Source: UBA6059 sp040222235 (GTDB taxonomy: Bacteria; Bacteroidota; Bacteroidia; Cytophagales; Cyclobacteriaceae). Taken from it: 64,000 nucleotides of DNA. The notes beneath the pieces are model-generated. The model had not been told where the DNA came from. It ran no database searches and saw nothing but the letters and a program-made list of their open reading frames with translations. Location of the stretch: contig JAVKDO010000134.1 in assembly GCA_040222235.1 (NCBI GenBank), positions 62,001-126,000 on the forward strand, given 5' to 3'. The translations under genes and the position numbers were made by a program. Shown here piece after piece: positions 36,202-45,905 of this stretch; the stretch's first letter is position 1, and each line of letters begins with the position of its first letter.

Positions 36202-36663
36202 CTACTTCTGCGCTAAATCTGCATTACTGATTCTATAGTACCTATCAGCGAGGATCAAATGCTTATCAGGATCTTTCATCCATTGGGTTTTTCCGTTCCA
36301 GAAGGCCTTAACCTCGAAGAACAACAATTTCCCTTCTTGAATTTCCCACATTTCATAGTCAGGCTGATTATACACGCCTAGCGCCATTGCGGTAGAGCAC
36401 CAGCCACCATATTTGGGCATGGATCTTTCTGGATCTTCTATAAATGCATCTTGGTGTTCAGCAGTGCAAAAGAGCAAAGTCAGTCCATCGTATTCTACGG
36501 CAAACTCGTCATTACCTTTAGTAGGGGCGTTTTCGAAATAACTTACGAGATCATAACCGTCAAAGGCAATCTCTTCACCGGCGCAGCTATAATTGGTTTG
36601 TGCGAATGATGCTGTATTCATTAGACACATGATTATGATCATGGCTTTCGTCAATTCTTTCAT
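36202..36663 (-). CDS. Exported YHS-domain protein
   Basis: 153 residues from ATG 36663, which starts a signal peptide (KAMIIIMCLMNTASFAQ); in-frame ATGs up to 36756 add a hydrophilic stretch and are rejected. YHS-like domain about 30-90: YDLVSYFENAPTKG, FCTAEHQDAFIEDPERSMPK and YGGWCSTAMALG, the usual pattern of periplasmic YHS proteins thought to bind metal or assist oxidoreductases. Stands alone between the DUF4249 pair and the BNR protein. Confidence 0.88.
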   Translation of the reverse strand: MKELTKAMIIIMCLMNTASFAQTNYSCAGEEIAFDGYDLVSYFENAPTKGNDEFAVEYDGLTLLFCTAEHQDAFIEDPERSMPKYGGWCSTAMALGVYNQPDYEMWEIQEGKLLFFEVKAFWNGKTQWMKDPDKHLILADRYYRISNADLAQK

Positions 36664-36763
36664 AGCGGTTAACATTTTGGTTGACTCGTATAACGCTTTA
36701 CCACCATAATTGATAGTAACACTATTACCCTTTGTCGTGAGGTTGACAGAGTCCAATAAAACG

Positions 36764-36797
36764 AAAAAACCCAGGTAACCTGGAAGGTTGACCTGGG
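36764..36797 (-). terminator. Intrinsic terminator after the sortilin/BNR gene
   Basis: Minus strand: CCCAGGTcAACCT-TCC-AGGTT-ACCTGGG then six T. Stem of 12 pairs with a one-base bulge. About 35 bases after the stop codon at 36832. Confidence 0.88.
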
Positions 36798-36831
36798 CCC
36801 AGAGGTTGGTGGCCTCCTATATTTAAGATAC

Positions 36832-39800
36832 TTATGAACCTACCTCCTCTTCTTTTTTCTCTTTTGGGGCGATGTATTCAGCGCCTTTGGATTTCAGTAG
36901 CTCATTAAATGCAGGTACATCTTCATTGAGCACTTTGTCCATTGGGCCCTTTCGCTCCATCCACATTTTGTTGAGCTCTTGATATAGATCCTTTTCACCT
37001 TTGGTTACAGGAGGAGTGTTGCCGTCGATGGTGTTCATCAGATTGTGCAGCTGGTGATCTAGTTGACTTCTGAAGTTGATGACATCCTGAAAGGTCGTTT
37101 GCTTAGGAGAAATTAAAGTGCCCTCTACCTCGTCTATCTTCTCTTTCAACTGGCCACCTTGCTCCTTGATATCCTCATCGTCTTCCATGCGATCCATCCA
37201 CTCAGCGACTTGGTCACGCACTTGTTGCATCTGTCCTACCCCATCATAGAGGTTGGCGATATCGTCGTAGATCTTTTTGACCATTTCCTGCTGAGCAGCT
37301 ATGTCCTGTGCACTGGCCTCATCACGAGGGTCTTGCACTACCGCAAATGACTGTGTTTGCTCCAGATCACCATAGGTCAACTTAGCGGTATAGGTGCCTG
37401 GCCCTACTGTATAACCTTTCATCGAAGTGCCAGTAAAGCTCATAACATACACACCTTTTGCAGGCTCCAGGTCTTCTACTTTTAAGTCCCACTTAGCGAC
37501 ACTCATGCCCACTTTCTTAGCGATCATATTGGACTTGTTCTTGCTATCACTAGACATGGTTCTGATCACATTACCTGAGTTGTCCATAATTTCAAGCATC
37601 ACAGGAATGCTGTCATTCTCTGGAATTTCGCTCATGTAATATTTGATACTAGCTCCGGTATATGGATTTTTACCCACGTCTGGCCTTGGGAAGAAGAAAC
37701 TAAATCCATTGGTTTTCACAACATCCTTTGGCTCATATAAAAAGGCCTTACTACTGGCGACAGCATCAGTTACCTGGTGTAATGGCTTGATGTCATCCAT
37801 GATCCAATAAGCACGGCCATGCGTCGCAACGAGTAGATCGTTTTGATGCACTTTCATATCTGTAATCGGCACAATAGGCAGATTAGCTTGCCACTTAGTC
37901 CACTTAGTACCTCCATCAAATGATATGTAAAGTCCTCTTTCCGTACCTGCATAGAGCAAGTCCTTACGGGAAGGATCCTCGCGCAAGACCCTGGCATATG
38001 CACCAACAGGAATATCTCTTTCGATCTGCGTCCAGCCAGTGCCGTAGTTAGTTGATTTGTAGATATAAGGCTTAAAGTCGCTCAGTTTGTAGCGCATCAT
38101 GGTGATATACACCGTCCCAGGATCATGTGGTGATACTTCGATCGAGTTGATAATTCCCTCTGGGCCCGGGCTCACATTCTGCCAGGTTGCTCCACCGTCT
38201 TTAGTTACATGTACAAGTCCATCGTCTGCACCAGTATAGATTACATTTGCATCATGTGGAGATTCTGCCAGACTCATCAATGTATGATAGGTTTCACCTC
38301 CAGCACCTTCATTGGTGATGGGGCCGCCGGTTTTGCCGAGCTTCTCAGGGTCATTTCTGGTAAGGTCTTCTGAGATATCATCCCATACTACACCTCTGTT
38401 GGTCGACTTGTGAAGCACATTGCTCCCATAATAGATCACTGAGGGGTTATGCGCACTCACGATGACAGGAGGATTCCAGTTATAGCGATAGCGCATCTCA
38501 TCGGTAGGCTCACCGAGATCATCTATTGGCCATGGTTTGATAGCTTTGGTTTTACCTGTCTCTTGATTGTACTCGTCCATCATACCTGTGATGTTGGAAG
38601 AGTAGAGATACTTCGGATTATCTGGATCGAAAGCGATGTGAGCTGCTTCGCCACCGCCTACGCCTCGTGTCCAGTCGTAAGGGGTAATTGCGAATCCGTC
38701 AGTACGCGATGGAATAGCTACTGTGGTGTTATCCTGCTGGCCACCGTAGATCCAGTAGGGGAATCTGTTGTCGGCGTTGATTCGATAAAACTGCGCGGTG
38801 GGCTGATTCTCTAATTGCGTCCAGGACTTACCTCCATTGAAGGTGATTGTAGCACCTCCATCATCAGAGCTCACCATATTCTTGGAATTGGTAGGATTGA
38901 TCCAAAGGTCATGGTTGTCTCCGTGAGGTACCGAGATGTTGGTGAATGTCTTACCACCGTCTATCGACTTCATAAATGGCGCATTGAGCACATAGACCAA
39001 GTTCTCATTGTTCGGATCAGCGAATACGTGCATGTAATACCATGAGCGGGTGTGAAGCAGACGAGTGTTGGTCTGATGCTTCCAGTTGGCACCTCCATCA
39101 TCAGAGCGGTAGAGTCCTCCATCTTTTCCTTCAGCCTCTACTATGGCATAGACTACATTCGAGTTGGCGCGAGATACAGATACCCCAATTTTACCCATCA
39201 ATTCCGGTAGGCCTGATACGATCTCATTCCATGTATCGCCACCATCGGTAGATTTCCATATACCACTACCCTCACCGCCTGAGCGTACGAACCAAGGGTC
39301 ACGGTCGTGATCCCAGTAAGCAGCGTAGAGGATGCGTGGGTTGTTCATATCCATCGACAGGTTGTTGACGCCTGAACTTTCATTGACAAAGTGGATACGG
39401 TCCCAACTCTTACCGCCATCCATCGTGCGATAGATACCTCTGTCTTGAGATGGGCCATAAGGATTGCCTTGAGCAGCGACATAGGCCACATCAGGATTAT
39501 CTGGATGAATTCTGATTTCAGAGATCTGAGAAGTTTTATCTAGCCCCACATGCGTCCAGGTCTTGCCCGCATCGGTAGACTTGTAGACGCCATCACCATG
39601 AGAGGTCATCACACCTCTGATACAGGCTTCACCTGTACCTACGTAGATCACATTAGGATCAGACTCAGCGACGCTCAGCGCACCAATAGAGGTAGCGTTG
39701 AAATCGCCATCGGATATATTATTCCAGGTTAAACCAGCATCTTCGGTCTTCCAGACACCACCGCCAGCTGTACCCATGTAATAGGTCAATGGCTCGCCAA

Positions 39801-39990
39801 TGACCCCAGAGCTGGTAAGCGATCTTCCACCTCTGAAGGGGCCGATATTTCGCCACTCCTGAGCATTGAAGAGTTTTTCATCATACGTCTTGCCCTCTGG
39901 GGCGGAGGATTTTTTGTTGCGCTGGGCGATTCCCGGTAGGGTGATCAAAACACACATCAGGAAGGGGAAAAGCTTGGTTATCTTCATCAT
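36832..39990 (-). CDS. Large exported VPS10/sortilin-like BNR propeller protein
   Basis: 1052 residues. Signal peptide (LFPFLMCVLITLPGIAQ). Residues about 30-740 form a sortilin-type propeller with many Asp-box motifs: EDAGLTWN, TDAGKTWT, MDGGKSWD, TDGGDTWN, DDGGANWK, IDGGKTFT, KDGGATWQ, FDGGTKWT. C-terminal part about 760-1050 has a beta domain and a charged coiled coil (VAEWMDRMEDDEDIKEQGG). Such proteins are often annotated as glycosyl hydrolases, but a catalytic centre is not evident. Start could be either of two adjacent ATGs (39990 or 39987). A motif copy CCGGTAGG falls inside its signal peptide. Confidence 0.9.
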   Translation of the reverse strand: MMKITKLFPFLMCVLITLPGIAQRNKKSSAPEGKTYDEKLFNAQEWRNIGPFRGGRSLTSSGVIGEPLTYYMGTAGGGVWKTEDAGLTWNNISDGDFNATSIGALSVAESDPNVIYVGTGEACIRGVMTSHGDGVYKSTDAGKTWTHVGLDKTSQISEIRIHPDNPDVAYVAAQGNPYGPSQDRGIYRTMDGGKSWDRIHFVNESSGVNNLSMDMNNPRILYAAYWDHDRDPWFVRSGGEGSGIWKSTDGGDTWNEIVSGLPELMGKIGVSVSRANSNVVYAIVEAEGKDGGLYRSDDGGANWKHQTNTRLLHTRSWYYMHVFADPNNENLVYVLNAPFMKSIDGGKTFTNISVPHGDNHDLWINPTNSKNMVSSDDGGATITFNGGKSWTQLENQPTAQFYRINADNRFPYWIYGGQQDNTTVAIPSRTDGFAITPYDWTRGVGGGEAAHIAFDPDNPKYLYSSNITGMMDEYNQETGKTKAIKPWPIDDLGEPTDEMRYRYNWNPPVIVSAHNPSVIYYGSNVLHKSTNRGVVWDDISEDLTRNDPEKLGKTGGPITNEGAGGETYHTLMSLAESPHDANVIYTGADDGLVHVTKDGGATWQNVSPGPEGIINSIEVSPHDPGTVYITMMRYKLSDFKPYIYKSTNYGTGWTQIERDIPVGAYARVLREDPSRKDLLYAGTERGLYISFDGGTKWTKWQANLPIVPITDMKVHQNDLLVATHGRAYWIMDDIKPLHQVTDAVASSKAFLYEPKDVVKTNGFSFFFPRPDVGKNPYTGASIKYYMSEIPENDSIPVMLEIMDNSGNVIRTMSSDSKNKSNMIAKKVGMSVAKWDLKVEDLEPAKGVYVMSFTGTSMKGYTVGPGTYTAKLTYGDLEQTQSFAVVQDPRDEASAQDIAAQQEMVKKIYDDIANLYDGVGQMQQVRDQVAEWMDRMEDDEDIKEQGGQLKEKIDEVEGTLISPKQTTFQDVINFRSQLDHQLHNLMNTIDGNTPPVTKGEKDLYQELNKMWMERKGPMDKVLNEDVPAFNELLKSKGAEYIAPKEKKEEEVGS

Positions 39991-40044
39991 GACAATGGTT
40001 ATTAGGTTTTGGTAATCTATGTAAATTACAAAGTATCAGCATTA

Positions 40045-40065
40045 ATCAAACTGATATGGTTTGAT
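40045..40065. promoter_or_regulatory. Inverted repeat between divergent genes
   Basis: ATCAAAC-TGATATG-GTTTGAT, 7-base arms and 7-base spacer, 40 bases before the DinB start in the 114-base divergent region 39991-40104. Plausible operator; no dedicated regulator nearby. Confidence 0.35.
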
Positions 40066-40104
40066 CGCTGAAAACCACAGGATGAACGGACTAACAAGAC
40101 ACAA

Positions 40105-40554
40105 ATGGATACTTTAAAGACCTTAAACACCCTTTTTCAAAGAGATCTGGATAAACTAATTGTAGAATTGGAAGCTTATCAGGGTCATGAGCTTTGGGAA
40201 GTAAAGAAGGGCATCAAGAACTCAGGAGGTAATCTTGCGCTTCACCTCAATGGTAATCTTCAGCATTTTATTGGAGCAGTACTCGGTGAAACTGGTTTTG
40301 TACGTGAGCGTGATAAGGAGTTTAGTTTAAAGGATGTGCCAGTTGGTGATATTATCAAAGATGTGGAAGTGACCAAAAAAGTAATCGAAGATACATTGCT
40401 CAACAAGCTAGAGACATCCAATCTAGATGATATATATTCGGTAAAGATTCGACCTGAAGAATTTACCGTAGGGGCCTTTCTATTTCATCTCTACGGACAT
40501 TTAAGCTGGCACTTGGGCCATATAAACTATTTAAGAAGGATGATAGCAGCTTAG
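40105..40554 (+). CDS. DinB-family protein
   Basis: 149 residues forming a four-helix DinB/DUF1572-like bundle. Three metal-ligand histidines are suggested by HLNGNLQHFIG near residue 50 and LYGHLSWHLGHINYLRR at the end. DinB-fold proteins bind a metal and often act as thiol transferases or hydrolases. Convergent with the Uma2 gene, ending three bases before its stop. Confidence 0.88.
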   Translation: MDTLKTLNTLFQRDLDKLIVELEAYQGHELWEVKKGIKNSGGNLALHLNGNLQHFIGAVLGETGFVRERDKEFSLKDVPVGDIIKDVEVTKKVIEDTLLNKLETSNLDDIYSVKIRPEEFTVGAFLFHLYGHLSWHLGHINYLRRMIAA

Positions 40555-40557
40555 AAT

Positions 40558-41109
40558 TTAGGATATCATGAGGTGCGACAAACTGATTTTCGATCCAAGG
40601 AACTCGATTTCATCAGCAGTACTTAATACTTCACTTTTGGAATAGTGACCCTCAAAAATATTGGAATATACGGTTACCTCGAGCCTCTCTAAGTCAACTA
40701 CCCAATATATCGGAATACTGGCTTGAGCATAAAGATTAGACTTAACCCCTAGATCATAAGCCAGCGTGGTATTTGCAACTTCGATGATATATTCAATATC
40801 TGCTGCCGTGGGGTGTGATTCAGTATAATCATCCGCTCTGAACTTAAGTATGGCGATATCCGGCTCGGGCTCTGATAGGTCATTGAGGACGATCGGGCTT
40901 TGAATACTAATATCTACAGATTCATTGAGGTATCTAGTAAGTATACGTCCCATCCGCCGTACAGCACCGGCATGCCTGCTTCCAATTGGGCTCATTTCGA
41001 TTATTTCTCCATTGATTAGCTCCACATGATCACTAGACTTCAGTATGCCTACCTCGGCCATTTTGTAGTATTCTTCTCTATTGATCAGTCGCTTGGCTAC
41101 CTCAATCAT
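40558..41109 (-). CDS. Uma2-family (DUF820) restriction-endonuclease-fold protein
   Basis: 183 residues from ATG 41109 (MIEVAKRLINREEYYKM); the longer frame to 41205 runs into the bstA-like gene. PD-(D/E)XK core: ELINGEIIEMSPIGSRHAG, PEPDIAIL, YIIEVANTT and the Lys in GVKSNLYA. Uma2 proteins are often multi-copy in Cytophagales and cyanobacteria and their role is unknown; a link to mobile elements or defence is suspected but not shown. Confidence 0.88.
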   Translation of the reverse strand: MIEVAKRLINREEYYKMAEVGILKSSDHVELINGEIIEMSPIGSRHAGAVRRMGRILTRYLNESVDISIQSPIVLNDLSEPEPDIAILKFRADDYTESHPTAADIEYIIEVANTTLAYDLGVKSNLYAQASIPIYWVVDLERLEVTVYSNIFEGHYSKSEVLSTADEIEFLGSKISLSHLMIS

Positions 41110-41149
41110 TTCAGTCTCTTTGTATAAAAATAGGCATTGTCTGGATAAT

Positions 41150-41686
41150 CTACCAACCTTGCCGCTCGATAAGCCTTGTGACGTGCGCCAGATGATGATT
41201 GCCATGCCAGGCGTACATGCAGATCATCGTCCTGAGGTTTACCCATTCCTGATCACCCGGATGATAGTACTTCCGTTTTAGCTGAAGGTCATCCAAGGAC
41301 TTAATTAGTACCGACCACCTTTGATGGAGCAGCTTCAACATATCCAGCGAGATCTGTACACGTGTATTGGCGCTATCCTTTAATTCTGCCCATTGTCCTT
41401 CCTCGTAGGGTCGGATAGTTGGATCTTTTTCCGTCAGTGCTATTTTCATTCTCACATAGGCGTTCATATGACTGTCGGCTACATGGTGCGCAAGCTGTCG
41501 CACTGTCCATCCTCCTGGTCTATAGGGAGTGTCAAGCTGATCATTGGTCATAAAGGTCACCGCAGCTGAGAATTTTTCCGGTAGGGATGAAATATCCTCA
41601 ATGGCCTGATTGAGGGTGGATTGATCTACGGGGGACAAGGCTTTAAATTTTCCGATAGGATATTTTAGGTGTTCTAGTTCTGTCAT
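41150..41686 (-). CDS. bstA: BstA/YfiT-like bacillithiol S-transferase (DinB superfamily)
   Basis: 178 residues with hallmark sequences of YfiT: YPIGKFKA, QLDTPYRPGGWTVRQLAHHVADSHMNAYVRMK (seen from about residue 48, discontinuous) and YAWHGNHHLAH at about 155-165, giving the nickel/zinc-binding His triad. Family members conjugate bacillithiol to electrophiles. Overlaps the SGNH hydrolase stop by four bases (ATGA). A YtxJ bacillithiol protein in the same window supports a bacillithiol-using host. Confidence 0.87.
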   Translation of the reverse strand: MTELEHLKYPIGKFKALSPVDQSTLNQAIEDISSLPEKFSAAVTFMTNDQLDTPYRPGGWTVRQLAHHVADSHMNAYVRMKIALTEKDPTIRPYEEGQWAELKDSANTRVQISLDMLKLLHQRWSVLIKSLDDLQLKRKYYHPGDQEWVNLRTMICMYAWHGNHHLAHVTRLIERQGW

Positions 41687-42411
41687 TTTTTTTGTTTAAT
41701 GGTATATATAAACTCCCCCATTCTCTCACCCCACACCTGATAAGCTAGCTCCGAAGGGTGGTAGCCGTCAGTAGCGAGATAGCCGGGCTTAGGTTTAAAA
41801 TTGAGTAATAGGTAATGACATAAGTCGGTGGCCTTACAGACTTTCCTCAATGCTTTGTCAAAAAGCTTGGCGCGCTGACCGACTACCGCACGGAGTGGCT
41901 GGGGTAGTGCCGTAAAGAGGTGCGTTGGCGGTAGCTGACTGAAAATGATCGGTGCATCAGTGTGCCGCCTGATCTCAGCGATGAACTTGTGCAGACCATC
42001 TACCCAATCACTGAACTTAGTAAGTTTAGTAGTATCATTGGCTCCAATCGCTACTACTATAGCCTGCTTATCAGCCAGTAGCTTGCCTGTCAGGTAGGGC
42101 TGCAGTTCTGCGATCCGAATACCATTATGCCCAACAATGGACCACTTCACACAATAGTGCTGCTCCAGTGCTTTAATGGTATGTCCTGTTAAAGCATTTT
42201 TCATATCATAAGCCCCGACCCCTGCGATGGTTGACTCGCCGATGAAGGCCAACTTGAGAGGAGGAAAGAGCGCAGTTGTACTTCTGCCTTCTGTAGGGTC
42301 TTTGGCTTCTGGTAGCCGTGGCGTCCGCCACCGAGCGTATACTGCCTCAAGTAAAATCAGTGGAGCAGACAAAAAGAAGAGAATTCGCCAGCCAATCCTT
42401 GATAAGATCAT
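41683..42411 (-). CDS. SGNH/GDSL hydrolase with N-terminal membrane anchor
   Basis: 242 residues. Hydrophobic anchor about 7-22. Block I FIGESTIAG (nucleophile Ser60 in a GES rather than GDS context), block III GANDTT (Asn125), block V DGYHPSE with Asp and His. Likely esterase or deacylase acting at the inner membrane, cytoplasmic or periplasmic side unclear. Overlaps the bstA-like start by four bases, so the two genes are co-translated. Confidence 0.88.
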   Translation of the reverse strand: MILSRIGWRILFFLSAPLILLEAVYARWRTPRLPEAKDPTEGRSTTALFPPLKLAFIGESTIAGVGAYDMKNALTGHTIKALEQHYCVKWSIVGHNGIRIAELQPYLTGKLLADKQAIVVAIGANDTTKLTKFSDWVDGLHKFIAEIRRHTDAPIIFSQLPPTHLFTALPQPLRAVVGQRAKLFDKALRKVCKATDLCHYLLLNFKPKPGYLATDGYHPSELAYQVWGERMGEFIYTIKQKK

Positions 42412-42473
42412 ATGAGATCAAGTTATCACAATCGTCTGAATAGTATTAACTTTTCCACTGGATTAGAACGCTC

Positions 42474-43835
42474 ATGATGCGCAAAAAGTGGATGAAAATA
42501 GTTGGTGGAATTGCTGTAGTGATGCTGATCTTGGCATTGACGCTTATTACCACGGTTGATCGTACGCCGTATCACGAGATGCCCTACTATGCTGAGACGA
42601 TGAGTTCATTGGAGCCACTCCAGCCAATCATCACATCAGGAGATACGCTGATGATAGGATGGGCCAAGGCTTCACTCGTACCCGAAAAATCTGTCCCCTT
42701 GGCGGGATACGGTAAGCGCAGGGGAGCGCACTATCAGTCAATTCATGATAGCGTTTTTGTTCGGGCTTTTGTATTTGATAATGGCACCACCAAAGCTGGC
42801 TATGTCTCTGCCGACCTACTGATCATTCCGCCTTTGGTTTATGCTAGGATATTTGAACTACTCGACGGTTCGGCTTTCAACCCACAGAACACGTTCCTCA
42901 CGGCGACACACTCGCATTCCAGTATCGGAGGTTGGCAGCCTGGATTAGTTGGGTCTCTGTTTAGTGGAGATTTTGATCCTGACATGGTGGAGTTCATTGC
43001 CCAGCGGATCGCTACCGCAATGGAATTGGCCGCAGCAGATACTGACCAGGCTAGGATAGGCTACAGTGCCGTGATGGCGGCCGACCTGGTTCGCAATCGC
43101 TTGGTAGGAGACCAGGAGGGGCAGATCGACCCGTGGTTTCGGCTGATGAAGATCGTAAGAGATGATGGACAGGTAGCGCTTCTGACAAGCTTTGCTGCCC
43201 ATGCCACCTGTGCAGGAGGTAGTTTTATGCAGCTTTCTGCCGATTACCCAGGCCAACTTATAAAATTATTGGAAGCTGATTCACTGATCGATTTTGCGAG
43301 CTATGGTGCTGGAGCAGTTGGCAGTATGGCACCCTTGGCACCACCGTTGGAAGACTTGGAAGAGATCGCCTACATGGCAAATCATCTAGCACCACAGATA
43401 AGGTTGATCCAGAATGCGACCCCTGTAGATTATACTACGGACCTTGGATTTATGAGGGCGGACGTTTCATTGAGAGCACCTCATTTTCGGATTAGTGAAG
43501 ATCTTCGGCTGAGGCCATGGGTATTCGATCAGGTATTTGGTGAGGTTAATGCTACTATTAATGGCCTGCAGATCGGAGATCAACTACTGATGGGAACGCC
43601 AGCTGATTTTTCCGGAGAACTAGTGGAGCCACTATCAGACCTGGCCCGAAAGACCGACAAATACCTGATGGTGCATAGCTTTAACGGTAGCTATATCGGC
43701 TATATCACCAAAGATGAATGGTACGATCGGAATAAATATGAGACGCGCACAATGAACTGGTTTGGCCCGTACAACGGCGCGTACTTCAGTGAGTTGATTA
43801 CCACGATGATCAATAAATTTGCGGTAGACGAATGA
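42474..43835 (+). CDS. Neutral/alkaline ceramidase-like protein
   Basis: 453 residues. N-terminal membrane helix (IVGGIAVVMLILALTLI) then a ceramidase N-terminal-type domain: GWAKASLVPEKSVPLAGYG, LFLTATHSHSSIGGW-like block (TATHSHSS, zinc ligands), AAHATCAGG and GAVGSMAP. Shorter than full neutral ceramidases (about 650-750 residues), as for many bacterial homologues. May act on sphingolipids, which Bacteroidota make. Overlaps the following dehydrogenase by four bases (ATGA), giving the start of a three-gene transcript ending with GH3. Confidence 0.85.
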   Translation: MMRKKWMKIVGGIAVVMLILALTLITTVDRTPYHEMPYYAETMSSLEPLQPIITSGDTLMIGWAKASLVPEKSVPLAGYGKRRGAHYQSIHDSVFVRAFVFDNGTTKAGYVSADLLIIPPLVYARIFELLDGSAFNPQNTFLTATHSHSSIGGWQPGLVGSLFSGDFDPDMVEFIAQRIATAMELAAADTDQARIGYSAVMAADLVRNRLVGDQEGQIDPWFRLMKIVRDDGQVALLTSFAAHATCAGGSFMQLSADYPGQLIKLLEADSLIDFASYGAGAVGSMAPLAPPLEDLEEIAYMANHLAPQIRLIQNATPVDYTTDLGFMRADVSLRAPHFRISEDLRLRPWVFDQVFGEVNATINGLQIGDQLLMGTPADFSGELVEPLSDLARKTDKYLMVHSFNGSYIGYITKDEWYDRNKYETRTMNWFGPYNGAYFSELITTMINKFAVDE

Positions 43836-44779
43836 GAGCGTCAGTCATAAACAGATATGGAGAGCCCTCAGAGTTCACACTGTCGGAGGTACCGAAACCC
43901 CAAATAAAAGCCGGTCGAATACTAGTCAAGGTGCTCTACACATCTGTCAATCCGATTGAGCTATTGCAGCGTGCTGGCAAGTTCAAAATCCCATTAGCAA
44001 GCGGGCTACCGAGGATACTTGGGTCGGACTTTAGTGGTGTAGTATCCCAGGTTGGCGATGGCGTGACATCCTTCAAGCCCGGAGATAAAGTCTTTGGTAT
44101 GCGCTCCACGTTCGAAGGCGGTGCGTATGCGGAGTATGTTTCAGTCAAACCCTGCCAACTATCCCCAATGCCCTCCAACTACAGCTTCGAAGAGGCAGCA
44201 GGCCTTCCCTTGGTTACCTTGACGACCTGGCAGTCGGTAGTAGGATTGGCAAAATTTAAAGCTGGACAGACTGTATTGGTCAACGGTGCATCAGGAGGGG
44301 TAGGTGTATATGCAGTGCAGCTGATCAAGGCACTTGGTGGACACGTCACCGCCACCTGCAGCTATCGCAATAAGGCCTTGGTCAAATCACTTGGCGCTGA
44401 TGTGGTGCTGGACTACACCAAAATCAGCATTTTGGAACTGGGTCAACAGTTCGATGTGTTTTATGATGCCTATGGAAATTTCTCGCTAGGAGAGGTGGAG
44501 CACCTACTTACAAAGTCAGGGACCTATGTCAGCACGATCCCCAACCTCAAGAATTTTACAAACCATGGAATATCATTCCTGAGCAAAAAGAAGGGTAAGG
44601 TCGTGGTGGTAAGGCCTAATGCTCAGCAGCTTGAGCGAATCAAAACTATGTGTGAAGAGGGTCAAATAAAACCAATAATTGACTCTACCTTTGACCTCTC
44701 GGAAATGCCGCAAGCACATGAAAAGATTAGAACGAAACGGGCCAAAGGCAAAGTGGTCATCAAGGTTTCTGATATTTAG
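43832..44779 (+). CDS. NAD(P)-dependent MDR dehydrogenase / quinone oxidoreductase-like
   Basis: 315 residues. GroES-like domain with ILGSDFSGVVSQVGDGV, then a Rossmann domain with VLVNGASGGVGVYAVQ (NADPH type AxxGGVG). No structural or catalytic zinc cysteines, so a zinc-independent quinone-oxidoreductase-like member. Last 62 bases overlap the GH3 gene in another frame. Part of the ceramidase-MDR-GH3 transcript. Confidence 0.92.
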   Translation: MRASVINRYGEPSEFTLSEVPKPQIKAGRILVKVLYTSVNPIELLQRAGKFKIPLASGLPRILGSDFSGVVSQVGDGVTSFKPGDKVFGMRSTFEGGAYAEYVSVKPCQLSPMPSNYSFEEAAGLPLVTLTTWQSVVGLAKFKAGQTVLVNGASGGVGVYAVQLIKALGGHVTATCSYRNKALVKSLGADVVLDYTKISILELGQQFDVFYDAYGNFSLGEVEHLLTKSGTYVSTIPNLKNFTNHGISFLSKKKGKVVVVRPNAQQLERIKTMCEEGQIKPIIDSTFDLSEMPQAHEKIRTKRAKGKVVIKVSDI

Positions 44780-45905
44780 TACACTCATTATTTTCAGTCA
44801 GGGATTATTTGCTCAACAGCTCGAGGGCTCGATTGAGGTGATGCCTGACTCTCTATCCATCAAAGTAGGCCAGATGGTGATGATTGGACTCGGAGAGTTT
44901 CAGTTGCCCGAGGAGGCGGAAGCCATCCTACCGGAAATCAAAGCCGGCAAAGTTGGAGGTGTGGTCATCTATGAAAAGAATATTGATACCATCACGCCTT
45001 TTTCTTCACTACAGTCGATCATGCGCAGGACGCAATCAGCTTCGCCGATACCACTATTTACCTCGATAGATGAGGAAGGCGGTCGAGTGACAAGACTGAA
45101 GTCCAAGTATGGCTTTCCGACTACAAAGCAAGCAGGGGAACTAGGCCAGATGGACAACCTGGACAGCACTTATTTCTATGCTGCTCAGACGGCTAGCCTA
45201 CTCGATTCATTAGGCATCAATCTCAACTATGCGCCTGATATCGATGTGGATGTCAATCCTAATAATCCTGTCATTGGTAAACTCGGCCGTACCTACGGGG
45301 CTGACCCAGCCAAAGTAGCGGCACATGGTATGGCGGTAGTGGATGCTCACAGAGACAACAATGTAGGTACTGTGCTCAAGCATTTTCCAGGTCATGGCAG
45401 CTCATCGACAGACTCACATCTTGACATGACAGATGTTACGGACTCTTGGATGTTTTACGAGTTAGCACCCTACAAGACCATGCTTGATTCCGGTAGGGTA
45501 GACGGCATCATGACGGCTCATATCATTAATCAGCACCTGGACTCTGCGATGTTACCCGCGACACTCTCTAAGTCGATCATTACCGGCATACTGAGAGACT
45601 TCATGGGCTTTGAAGGCGTAGTGTTCTCCGATGATATGCAGATGCATGCCATCAGCAAGCAGTATGGCTTGAAGAATGCGATTAAGATGGCGATCGATGC
45701 TGGGGTGGATGTGCTCATGTTTGCCAACAATGTACCCAAGACGGATAAGCGATCAGCCGATGAAATTCATGGAATGATTATGCAGCTGGTGCGTGATGGC
45801 GAGATTACTGAAGAGCGTGTGGACGCCTCCTATCAGCGGGTAATGAAAATGAAGACTGACCTTGGAGTCGTGAAAGAAAAAAAGGGAGCTGCTGAAAGCA
45901 ACTAG
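44718..45905 (+). CDS. nagZ: GH3 beta-N-acetylhexosaminidase (NagZ-like), exported
   Basis: 395 residues from ATG 44718 (MKRLERNGPKAK then hydrophobic FLIFSTLIIFSQGLFAQ), which lies inside the dehydrogenase gene; an ATG at 44679 is longer and less signal-like. GH3 catalytic domain with IDEEGGRVTRL, KHFPGHGSSSTDSH (the NagZ Asp-His loop) and VVFSDDMQMHAI with the nucleophile Asp. Should cleave N-acetylglucosamine from muropeptides or chitooligosaccharides; unlike Gram-negative cytosolic NagZ it is exported. The last eight codons (KKGAAESN) are encoded by the left copy of a 25-base repeat. Confidence 0.9.
   Translation: MKRLERNGPKAKWSSRFLIFSTLIIFSQGLFAQQLEGSIEVMPDSLSIKVGQMVMIGLGEFQLPEEAEAILPEIKAGKVGGVVIYEKNIDTITPFSSLQSIMRRTQSASPIPLFTSIDEEGGRVTRLKSKYGFPTTKQAGELGQMDNLDSTYFYAAQTASLLDSLGINLNYAPDIDVDVNPNNPVIGKLGRTYGADPAKVAAHGMAVVDAHRDNNVGTVLKHFPGHGSSSTDSHLDMTDVTDSWMFYELAPYKTMLDSGRVDGIMTAHIINQHLDSAMLPATLSKSIITGILRDFMGFEGVVFSDDMQMHAISKQYGLKNAIKMAIDAGVDVLMFANNVPKTDKRSADEIHGMIMQLVRDGEITEERVDASYQRVMKMKTDLGVVKEKKGAAESN
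45878..45902. repeat. 25-base direct repeat, left copy, bordering toxin-antitoxin cassette
   Basis: AAAAAAGGGAGCTGCTG then AAAGCAAC, identical to 46530-46554, same orientation. It forms the 3' end of the GH3 coding region. Toxin stop (TAG, minus strand, 45902-45904) touches its inner edge. Confidence 0.92.
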
